Source: Eubacteriaceae bacterium (GTDB taxonomy: Bacteria > Bacillota > Clostridia > Lachnospirales > Lachnospiraceae). Taken from it: a stretch of 61,653 nt of DNA. The first letter of the stretch is position 1. The number at the start of each line of letters is the position of its first letter. The DNA lies in the NCBI GenBank assembly GCA_902362455.1, contig CABIWJ010000012.1:1-61653 (forward strand), in the 5' to 3' direction. A program made the translations under genes and the position numbers. Under the pieces are notes generated by a model. The model ran no database searches. It saw only the letters and a program-made list of their open reading frames with translations, and was not told where the DNA came from. Positions 36,864 to 47,800 of this stretch are shown here, in pieces.

Positions 36864-37535
36864 TCATCCTCCTTTATGATAATATGGTGTAGGTTCTCTT
36901 CTAACCCAACCACCTCTGTCTGGATTATATTCAAATATATGCTGATGTGGATTAGTATGATGTTTAGGCGTTCCATGATCAGTCCAATGTACTTCACTCC
37001 AAGGAACTGTAAATTATATTCCAACAGTGGCTTATTATTAGCTTTATTGCCCCACTTATTTCCAACATCTGTTCCTATCATTTTCTTGATATCCTTACCA
37101 GATGTCACAGCTCCTTTTCCACTTACTATCGTTGTAAATAAATTTAGTCCTAATGCTGCAACATTACTTTCTGTATCAATCGATAGTAGTTTTCCGCTTT
37201 TGGCATTTCTGAATATGGCTTTTGCATTTTCTAAACCTTATATTGCTGCCTGGGTAAATGTCGCCCTCACAGGCATACCATACTGCGTTTATACCATCGA
37301 ATATAAAGCCATATCCATTTATACATCCCTGTATGTTTAATGCTGAATGTCCAACATTTCTCCAGTTAATTTTATCAAGTGGTGACAATCCGAATGGGTC
37401 TGTCAGCTTTATAGGATTACCCTGGACATAACTGTATCTATTAAGGCTCTAGCTTACATTGATACTTCCATGTGCTACGTCCTGATTGACTAATCGCTTG
37501 ATATTAACATTATAATATCTTGAACCATCTAATCA
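36864..37535 (-). pseudogene. Orphan Rhs core remnant with a different toxin tip
   Basis: Positions 37010-37535 match the intact Rhs C-terminal core (INQD-like end, IKLTDPFGLSPLDKINWRN, and WGNKANNKPLLEYNLQF) but carry stops and a deletion. One base is missing after LEYNLQF. The shifted frame then encodes PWSEVHWTDHGTPKHHTNPH followed by QHIFEYNPDRGGWVRR and a stop at 36864. The HWTDHG..K.H..PHQH pattern is a known style of toxin-tip ending. It is a displaced toxin module, now broken. Confidence 0.8.
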
Positions 37536-37600
37536 CTTTTCTAATTGAAAATGTCACAGAAAATACGCATTATCTCAACAACATATGCTATGATTTTCTT

Positions 37601-38034
37601 TTACCATACATTAATAAAAATATCTATACCCTCTTCTTTCACAAAAAACGCTTCCAACGAATCAGCAATATAAACCATTTCATTAGCATCTAGATTACCA
37701 AATGAAACCATATAAACTCCAAAACCATTGATACCATTTGCATAAATCACTGCATTACTGCATTCATCATCACCTATTGCCAAAGAATTTGGTATATACT
37801 TTTGAATATTATATGCAGAATTCATTTCTATACATCCACTTGCCCCCATATTCGTATATACTTTTCATTTTTGACCATTATCTCAAGTTCTGTTTTCTCT
37901 TTAATAATCTCTATAAATTCAAGAGGAACATCAATTTTTGAGTAATGAATTAATTCATCAATTTCAGTATCACTTGATTTTGCATCACCTACAGCAATTT
38001 CAAATGACTTACTCATTTTACTTAATATACTCAT
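37601..38034 (-). pseudogene. SUKH (SMI1/KNR4) immunity gene split by frameshift
   Basis: The first frame (38034 down) reads MSILSKMSKSFEIAVGDA and VPLEFIEIIKEKTELEIMVK to IRIWG. The second reads ASGCIEMNSAYNIQKYIPNS, LAIGDDECSNAVIYANG and EEGIDIFINVW. Together they form a complete SUKH domain of about 144 residues. The break is at a run of five G on the coding strand (plus 37843-37847) where six are needed. It overlaps the tail of a lost toxin at its start. Confidence 0.75.
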
Positions 38035-38149
38035 TAATATTTTATCCTTTCATACTTAACATCAAGTTTATCTAACATTCTATATTGTTGTTCCATTATG
38101 TCATTTATTACTGCATCCGAGAATCCTGCCTCCCTAAAATCAGAAACAA
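38018..38149 (-). pseudogene. Toxin C-terminal tail overlapping the SUKH gene start
   Basis: A frame without a start reads DFREAGFSDAVINDIMEQQY and RMLDKLDVKYERIKYEYIK before a TAA at 38018. It overlaps the first codons of the frameshifted SUKH gene by about 17 bases. This is another toxin end left beside its immunity gene. Confidence 0.5.
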
Positions 38150-38504
38150 TATTTCGGCGTTATCAGATACGGATAGTTTCAGATTGCTGGTGATTATCCA
38201 TGATTATCTTAGTTGTCTGTATTCATGAGACCCCAGCGAATTGTTTGTAAGCTGTCTTTGAATCTCATAATTCATCTTACAGTAAAACTTAATTACGAGA
38301 AAATCTTAGAAAATGGCTCGATTTCTAAAGAAAAATGGGGTCTCGTAATATCTTTGAAAGTAAAATCAAAAGAATCTGATACCGTCTTTCTGGCAAAAAT
38401 CTGTATGTGATTTACCGTCTTTCAAAGAAATATTCGAATCGAAATTACCTCTTTTTTGACCATTTTTATATCTGAAATACCACTTAAGGAGATTATTTTT
38501 ACAG
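38150..38504. other. Non-coding segment with nested inverted repeats
   Basis: No plausible gene is visible in these 355 bases. GAGACCCCA (38227-38235) can pair with TGGGGTCTC (38336-38344). TTACGAGA (38293-38300) can pair with TCTCGTAA (38341-38348). The two pairings compete for the same strand. TACCGTCTTTC occurs twice (38380-38390 and 38413-38423). I could not match this to any remnant of the Rhs gene or to a known RNA. Confidence 0.4.
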
Positions 38505-38549
38505 AAAAACGCATTGTCTTCATAGCACCAAGTACCATGAAAACAATGC
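38505..38549 (-). terminator. Terminator of the Rhs-immunity transcript
   Basis: GCATTGTCTTCAT (38511-38523) pairs with ATGAAAACAATGC (38537-38549) apart from one mismatch. On the minus strand it is followed by GTTTTT. It lies about 50 bases past the DUF6881 stop codon. Confidence 0.8.
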
Positions 38550-38597
38550 TTTTTTCATCTTTGATAAAAGAATATTTAGTTATAATTTCGGATGTAC

Positions 38598-38885
38598 TTA
38601 AATACCATCTATACTGACAGCCTTATGCCATATCGACTCAAAGTATTCTTTATCAATTTCACAGGCTTCAAATTGTACATCTAAATTAATATCCTCCAAT
38701 GAAGGGATTTCAGTTTTTGACAAAAATGTGCCATTTACACTTTTGTTTTCACAAGCATATCCTAATTCATTATTTTTGTAAACTTCAACCTTTCTAACTT
38801 CATTCCGCATACTATCTAACTCTGAATATAAAAGAATTGGCTCATCTTCAAAATCATGTATCCACTGTACCTTTATATATGTCAT
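38598..38885 (-). CDS. DUF6881 immunity protein of the HYD1-type toxin
   Basis: This 95-residue acidic protein matches DUF6881: YIKVQWIHDFEDEPILLYSE near the start, RNEVRKVEVYKNNELGYA, then FLSKTEIPSLEDINLDVQFE and KEYFESIWHKAV. The ATG at 38885 lies one base after the Rhs stop, so the two are translationally coupled. DUF6881 genes commonly follow ADP-ribosyltransferase (HYD1) toxin tips, so this should be the protein that blocks the attached toxin in the cytoplasm. It is the only immunity gene here paired with an intact toxin. Confidence 0.88.
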   Translation of the reverse strand: MTYIKVQWIHDFEDEPILLYSELDSMRNEVRKVEVYKNNELGYACENKSVNGTFLSKTEIPSLEDINLDVQFEACEIDKEYFESIWHKAVSIDGI

Positions 38886-38886
38886 T

Positions 38887-41800
38887 TTAATCACCCACCT
38901 TTCCGTAAGAAACTATTCTATCCATTAAATCTAAAGGTTCTTGATTTAGAATGACAAATACATTGTCTATTCCATATACTACATCCAAATCTGTAACATC
39001 TATCTCTACATAATAAGCATATTTTGCTCCTTGAAATGGATTATGGATAAAACTTCTCGATAATTGGGCTGGTGATTTGGTACCAGGTACTATATCAGAT
39101 AAATACTGCCCCTCCCCATAAAAACAATCATTAGGATTGTTAGCTTTAAGTGAAGGATTTAATTTCTTCGACTCAACAATTCCATTCATACCTTTCTCAT
39201 TGGTATAATGGTATAAAGTATTAGAAGGACTACCACTCTTATCCGCAAAGAACTGCAAATTACATTCCAACAGTGGTTCTTTCTTTGCTTTCTTGCCCCA
39301 TTTACTTCCAACACTGTCTCCCACCACTTTCTTCAATTCTTTTGAAGATGATAGCAGGTTCTTTCCACTTGTTGCTGCCGTAAATGCGTTTATTCCAAAT
39401 GACACCAGATTCTTAGCTGTATCTTCTGAGAATAACTTGCCATTTATCATATTTTTGACTATCGCTTTGGCATTGTTAACGCCTCCGATTGCCGCCTGTG
39501 TAAATGTTGCCGCGTTACTTACCACCTTGCACGCTGTACTTACTATTTTAGCTGCTGTGGTTATTTTCGCCGCCGTCATTATTCCCGAAGCAATATTTCC
39601 TATCATCGGTAATGCCGACATCATCGACAACACTGCCATTCCATACTCACCGTCGTGTGCATACCATATGGCATTGGCTATATCAAATGCCTCTCCGATT
39701 ACAGGTATCAGTCCCAAGCCATTTAATATGGCATGTCCTAAATTCTTCCAGTTGAGTCTGTCAAGTGGTGACAATCCAAATGGGTCTGTCAGCTTTATAG
39801 GATTACCCTGGACATAACTGTATCTGTTAAGACTCTGGCTTACATTGATACTTCCATGTACTACGTCCTGATTGATGAATCGCTTGATATTCACATTATA
39901 ATATCTTGCTCTCATATAGTAAAGACCATTATCATCTGTCATTACGCCTAGCTGACCATTATATAAGAATGGGGTTATCTTAGTATCTCCACTTAGAACT
40001 TCACCGTAGGCACCATATTCATAGCTTTGGATTACATTTCCATTATTGTCGGTTAACTTTGTGGTACTTCCAATATTATTGTAATGATAGTATGTTGTAC
40101 CATCCGTATCTTTATCTGATGATTTGTCAGATGATAAATCTTGTACTTTGTTATCGGATGTTGTGCTGTCTGCTTCATTATCATTATAACTGTATATCAG
40201 ACCATTGCCATATACATAGACTGTATGTATCTTCTTTCCGTCATTAGTTTTCTCATATGATTCTAATACCTGCGACATTTCGCCTGCCACATCTGTCACA
40301 TATGTAATCTTTTTATCAGTTGTTGTTACTGATGTTCTTGTATTTTCGGCATCGTAGTCGTATGTTACATTTCCTGCACTGATAAGTCTGTTTCGGCTGT
40401 CATATGTAAGGTTACACATTTCTCCATTCACAGGACCATATAACATATTTCCATCTTTATCATATTTTATCTTTTTATTATTATAGCTTATAAGACGGTT
40501 TGCACTGTCATATTCCATTTCTAATGAAGTAGTTACTGTTTCACCATCAGATGTTACGATGCTGTTACTTTCTGCTGCAAGTTTCAATGCTGTCTTGTTA
40601 GCAGTATCCGGTACAGGTAATGTGTAATTATTATCCTCTGTTAAACCATTGGTTGTTTCAGATTCATTTTTTATATCGACTGTTGATTCGTCTAATGTAG
40701 CATCTGTTGTTTTCGCTGATGTATCAGCTGTTACATCTACAACACCTACGATATTTCCTCTGACATCGTATTTATAATGATATTCGTTGATGACCTCACC
40801 TGTGGCGGTTTTTATGTCCTTTTTAGAGATCAGTAAACCAAGCTCATTGTATTCACAATGCTCTTTTGTTCCGTTTGGTCTTTCTGTATCTGTCAGATTT
40901 CCTGTTTTATCATATTTATAGTAGGTTACTCTGCCTTTGCTGTCTGTTACTGTCGCTATCTGACCGCCTGCATAGTATGTATAGCGGATTGTTTCTCCAC
41001 CTGGATATGCTATTGTAAGTATGTTGCCTAATTCATCATAGCCGTATCTTATGGTCTTTCCGTTGGCATCTGTGCATGATGTCACCCTGTTTCGGCTGTC
41101 ATATGTTCTAGTGATGACTTTGATGCTTTTGGCATTTGCGGCTGACATTCCCTTTATTTTGCCTGTGTTTTCCTGCTTTCTCTCTTCTGTTTCTCTTAAC
41201 ACATTGCCGTTTTTATCATATTCATATGTTATCCTGCCTGTTTCATCTTCCTTTGATGTTATTCTTCCGATGGCATCATATGTATATTTTGTCTTTTGAT
41301 TTCTTCCGTTTGTACTTTCCGTAAGAAGTCCTGTTGCATTGTATTCATTTGTCTTTGTTACGCCTATGGCATTTGTCTCTGATACCGGTCTGCACATCTT
41401 GTCATAAGTGTAGGTTGTTGTTCCTCCATTTGCATCGGTTACCGTTGTAACATTTCCTATGTTATCATAAGATGTTTTGGTGATTCCGTCTAATGGATCT
41501 GTTACTTCTGTAAGTCTGCCTGTTTTATCATAATTATATGAGGTTGTTACGCTGTCTTCTGTATTAGTGTATTTATTCTCTTTTATGAGGTTATTGGTAT
41601 TATTATACTCATACGTATTTTCATGACCTGCAGCATCTATTGTCTTTATAAGATTATTGTTTATGTCATATTCATAACGGGTTGTATGTCCCTCTTCATC
41701 TGTTTCACTTATAAGATTGCCAAGTCTGTCGTAACTGTATGTCTTCGCATTTCCTGCTTCATTTATAGTTTTAGTAAGACGTGATAAAGCATCATATTCA

Positions 41801-44800
41801 TATGAAATGGTTATCTTACCATTTGCCTTAGTCTCTGTACTTACTGATATTAATCTTGACAATGCATCATATGTATTAGTCATTATGGTTCCATCAGGTA
41901 ATGTCTTTTCGATACAGTTACCGTTTGCATCGTATTTGTATGAGGTTGTGTTACCATTTTTATCTGTTGTGCTTAGTAAACGTCCGTTTATGCCATACTC
42001 GCATTTCTCTGAATTGCCTAATGCATCTCTGGTCTCAATAATTCTTCCCATTTCATCATATCGATATGTTTCTGAATTATTCTGTGAGTCTGTTTTTCTG
42101 ATTAATTTCCATGTGCTGTCATATGTGTAAAGTGTACGACTATTATCAGGATATATTTCTGCATATAATTTTCCATTTGGATAATATGCATATTTTATCT
42201 TGTCACCAGCTGCATTGGTTTCGCTTATCTTCTGGTTAAGTGCATCATATTCATAAGTTATTACATTGCCTGACTCATCTGTTTCACTAAGCATATTTCC
42301 TTCGGCATCATATGTATAACTTAATTCAGTACCATCAGGTTTAATTATCTTAGTGTTTCTTCCATTTGAATCATATTCATATCTTATCTTTCTGCCGTCA
42401 GGAGTAATGTCTGCTGTCTTATTTCCGATAATGTCATATTCATATGTTGTAGTCTGTCCTGCTTCATTAGTCTCTGTAAGAACATTTCCATATTTATCAT
42501 ATGTATATGACTTTGTTCCTCCGATAGCATTTGTCTTAGTTAATGTTCTTAACAAGGCATCGTGTGTATAAACGGTAGTGCCTCCAAGGGCATCTGTCTC
42601 ACTGACCACACAGCCTGTTCCGTCATAAGTATATGTTTTCGCATTGCCATTATAGTCTGTAGTCTTTACTAACATTCCTTCGGCATATTCATACGTTGTG
42701 CTTCCGATACCTTCTATGGTCTTTCTTAATACCTGTGCATAATCATTATATTCATATGTAGTTACGCATCCTGCATAATCTGTAGTTTTAATAAGCAGAT
42801 TTCTGTCATTATATTCGTATGTGGCAGTATTTCCATTAGCATCTGTTGTTGATGTTACATTGCCATTATCATCATAGGTGAATTTAAGTTTATTACCACT
42901 CTGGTCTCTGACTGATATCTTTCTGTTATGGCTGTCATACTCATTGATGACTGTTCCATCTAATGCATCTTTTTCAAATATCTGATTGCCATTTTCATCA
43001 TAGCCCATCTCCGTAACATTTCCATTTGTATTAACATTCTTAATGGTTCTTCCATTGGAATCTAATACTACTTCACCGACATTGCCTAAACTGTCATAGG
43101 CTTTCACAATAGTATTTTCACCATCATTTTCATATGTCATCTTAAGACTCTGCTTACTCTCATCAGCATCTGACTGTTCTATTACTCTGCCTTTTTCATC
43201 ATAAATATTTTTAACATATGTAACGTTTTCACAATCTGTCTCGCTTATAATTCTGTTTTCTGCATCATAAGTAAATGTAGTGGTTTCTCCCATTACATTT
43301 GTATAGGTCATAAGCTTTCCGTCCTGATATGTGAATGTCGATTTTCTTCCATTATCATCTGCAACAGATGTAATTAATCCCTCAGAATTATAGTTAATTA
43401 TAATTCTCTTTCCACTTGCCTCCTCTGTAATTATTTTCTGTGTATTTCCATATGTAATATATCTGTTTCTTCCGTTAGAATCAGTTATCTGTGTGTTTCT
43501 TCCTGATTCATCGTATAGATATATTTCCTTTGTCGGTGTAATTACCTTATATGTACCATCAGCTTCTTTAAACAGCTTATACTCCTTTGTTAATTCTGAT
43601 ATCGGTATATATTCACCAACATTTGAATTCTCTTCAAGGAATATTTCATCATCAACCACCTTGCCATAATAGGTTCCATCTGCCATTTCCTTATTAATAA
43701 ATGCACCTGTTATGCCTGATGTAAGATTTAGTGATATAACATTATTTTTATCCTCTATTGATGTCTCTAAATTATTATAGAATCCATATCCGTTTTCGCC
43801 TTTTAATGTTGAAAGTCCGGAATTATATTCAAGGTTAAATGCTAACTCTGAAGCAGCGTTTACACTCATAGGTGTCATACTGTCCGTAAATGCACCTGTG
43901 CTTAAATCTACAGGATCACCGAAATAATTCTTAACCTCTACCTGTTCTACTATCGTTTTGGAAATATGACTGTCTATAGGATGTACTTCTATCGTTACAC
44001 CCTCTATATCACCAAATGCCTCTACTAATGATTCTATCAATGTATAATATTCTTTATCCTTATCACCAGAACCTCCAAACTTAGTAAAATATGTTCCATT
44101 TACTGCCTGTCCCGAATATAATACCGGTATTCTAAAAGTATCTCCTCCTTTTAGTACTGTTGCACTTGTGTAACCCGATGGTGCAGAGATTATATTTGAG
44201 CTTCCTCTATGAACTGTTTCGTTTTTATCTTTATCTATGACTAACGTATCACTTCTGGAAGTTTCATAATGATACGGTGGCATTGATGTATGGAAGTTAT
44301 ACAGGTCTTTTCCTGATGTGTTCTTAATCTCGAACTGTATATAATAATTCTCGTCTATATATGCATCTTTTTCCGGATATATGGATACAACTATTCCCTC
44401 TCCTTTGGTTACTTCGAATTCTTTCTCTGTTTCAAAATGTGCATATATATTTCTGTTAAATGGAGACAATTTACCTGTGAAATCTGCCTCCAGCTTATAT
44501 GAGCCTGATTTATCCCCTTTTACAACCCATGTCGCTGTCTTCTGCTGTTGTCCCATAATATTACCCATATCATATGTCAATGACTGTTTGTCCTTAGTCA
44601 CTGCTAAAGATACTCCATCCGGTAATTTTAATTCTGCTTTTGATTCTTTTATAACATATTTTGTCTCTGCTGCATTCAGTATATTCAAATCCACACTATA
44701 CATATCTTTAAGCCAGCTTACTTTATTAGACGTAGAGACTATTGCAATTATAGGCTGGTCTTTCTCTAACAGTTTAGCTTCCGGTACGGGTTCTTTTGCC

Positions 44801-47800
44801 GGCGTATGTGTTCCTGATGAAGTTGACTCTGGCTCCTTCCATTCTCCATGGAAATCTAATGCATTACCGGGTGTTTCTGATATTCCGCCTCCTATATACT
44901 GTATCTGGCGTGGAATAGGCGATTTAGCCAATTTAACCGTTATGGTAAACGCAAATGAATTAATATTATCAGGATCTGATACATCTACTCCTGCATCTAT
45001 AATCTCCTGTAATGTCATTCTCTTAACATCAAGATTACCAACTACAATATTACCCTCTTCAAGCTGTAGATTAATTATCTTCTTCTCATATCTGTCTATG
45101 ACTACTGTAGTGTCTGCTGGTAAATATTTATCATAATAAGCAGCTATCTCATATACACCCTCTGCACCTGCTATTTTTATCTCGCCTTTAGCATCTGCAC
45201 GCATTGTATCTATGCTGCCATCAGGTGATTTTAAATATATATCTACATATGGCAATGGTATACCATTTTTATCTGTTACATTTACGGTTGCAGTTCCACT
45301 ATTTTCATTATTAAGGACTTTTACCGTTGTCTCAGCACTTGAAGTATTTCCTGCCGCATCTTTAACGGTCAGTTTTACCTTATATACACCCTCTTTATTA
45401 TATGTGTATACAGGCATAACTCCCTTTAATACGTCACCATTTCCCATACTCCATGTATAATCTGTTATTCTGACATTATCGGTCGATGCACCGCCATCTA
45501 ATGATATTTCGAAGCCTGTCAGCGTACAGATATTCTCTGTGATTATGGCTGCAGGTGCTTCTGTATCCTCATCTGTAGCATATGATGTAACAACCTCTGA
45601 TTCTGAATAATTGCCATATATATCGTAAGCTAATACCTTATAACAATATATTCTGCCCGGTACTGCTGTTTTGTCTATGTATTTTCTGGCACTAGTAGTA
45701 GCTATACAGCTATATCCGCCTCCTGATACATCAGCCTTATATATTTTATATTCTTTAAAATCTTCTGACTGTTCGCCTGTAATTGCTACTTCTATCTTAT
45801 ATCCTCCCGGAGTACACTCAATTACAGGTGTATCAGGTGGTGTCGTATCTATAGTATAGCTGACTTCTGTATATTCACTGTAATTTCCGAACTTATCTGT
45901 TGCAGATACTCTGAAATCATATTTTCCCTCTGTAAGTCCCACTTCTTTTGGCGAAAACTGTACATATACACTTCTTTCATTTTCTTCTAAATATGTCTTA
46001 GTATATATCTTATTAAATAAGCCTGCATCATCAGCCTCTTTCTTACATTCAACCACTACCTCCTGAATGGCAGAATTATCAATTGCTACTATGTTAATAT
46101 TTCCATTTAATCCGATTACCGAATCTGTCTTTGGAGAAATGCCTTTAATCACAGGTGCCTCTGTATCCTCATCTACTGTAGCAGATACTATTTCACCATA
46201 TTCGCCTGTGTTTCCTGCAATATCTGTTGCGGCTACCCTATATCTGTATGTATGTCCCGGAATTACATTATTATCATAATAGTCTGTGTTTGTACATTTA
46301 TCTGAAATGTTATAAAAGGCTCCGTCCTCACCATCAGCTCTGCTGACAACGTAACAGACAGTATCTCCCTCCTGACCGTCCCACGATATATTAACATATC
46401 CTTTTTCACCATATGCTTTCGTGTTCTCTGGTCTGTCAGGTGCTGTTCTGTCAATTATATATTTGACAATTACTTCATTACCACCTTCTAATAAGGCATT
46501 TTTATTTCCTGACAAATCATATGCCTGGAATCTCACATATACTTCGCCCTCCGGAATATCTGCAGTATTCCATACATACTCAATAGTTTCATTACATAAT
46601 TTTTCCTTTGTCTCAATGCTTGCTAACTTAACATAATTTATACCATCCACAGAGTATGCAAATACTCCATTTTTCACTCCATCATTATCTGATACAGACA
46701 TTGACAGCTCAATTGTATCTCTATATCTTGACTGTATTGGAAGTATACTGTTAATTGATGGTGAAATCTCATCACTTATGGTTGTAACAGTTATTTCATC
46801 AGATGGTATTCCCCGGTTACCAAGCCTGTCATATCCGACTACTCTGAATGTATAAGTTTCTTCAGGTATTAAATTGTTCACATTATAGCCTAATACATCT
46901 TTTACAGTTCCTATTCTCACGAATTCATCTGTATCAGGATTAACTAATTTCTCCACAGCAAAATATGCTAAGTCATCTGCCTTAACATCTTTCCATCTTA
47001 ACTGTACACTTGTTGCCTTTATGGTATGCTTATCTAATTCTATTTTCTCTATACCTGTATTATCTGTTGTATATCTTCTGGTATATAACTCTGTACTTTC
47101 ATTCCCTGCAATATCCATTGCAACTGCAGATAATATATATACTCCATCTTCTAATTTCGTGGTATCAAAATTAAATGCAGCCACACCGTCTACACATTCG
47201 CTTGTACCTATCTTCGTTGTTTTATTATCATCTTCCCTGTTATAATAGAGTGTAATCTGCTTAACTTTCACATTATCTGCTGCAGTAACACTTATTTCTT
47301 TCACTCCTGCTATCTCTTTATCATCAGGTGTTATTCCCTTAATAACAGGAGGTATGTTATCCCTTGTTGTCTGTATTGTTACTGATTCAGTAATACTGCT
47401 TTCATTATTATATTTGTCATATGCTGATATTGCATATTCATATATTTTGCCCTCTTCTACATTTTTATCACTATATCCGGTCTCGAATTTGCCTGGGATT
47501 TTCACATATTGTTTAAATACATTATTATCTTCTGTCTTCCTGTACACTACATAACCTTCGCAGTCAGCACTTACCGATGGTGTAAAATGCAGTATATTAA
47601 CACCGTCTTCACTCTTAACTGTCAGATTCTGTGGTTTCTCCGGTGCTGACTTATCAATGATATATGTAACTGATTTAGTAGAACTGTTACCATCTTCATC
47701 ATATACAGTAATCTTAATTTCATACTCGCCGCCATCATTTATGTTGCTTATATCCCAATTGTATGATGCATATAATCTTCCATAAGATTCTCTTGAGAAA

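Noticed and set aside
27820..38885. A prophage or integrative element carrying the small genes
   Set aside because: No integrase, attachment repeats, structural phage genes or conjugation genes are present; gene types match an Rhs immunity array.
44381..45136. 251-residue plus-strand frame
   Set aside because: It lies fully inside the Rhs gene on the opposite strand, has no ribosome site and reads as a mirror of Ser/Thr-rich coding DNA.
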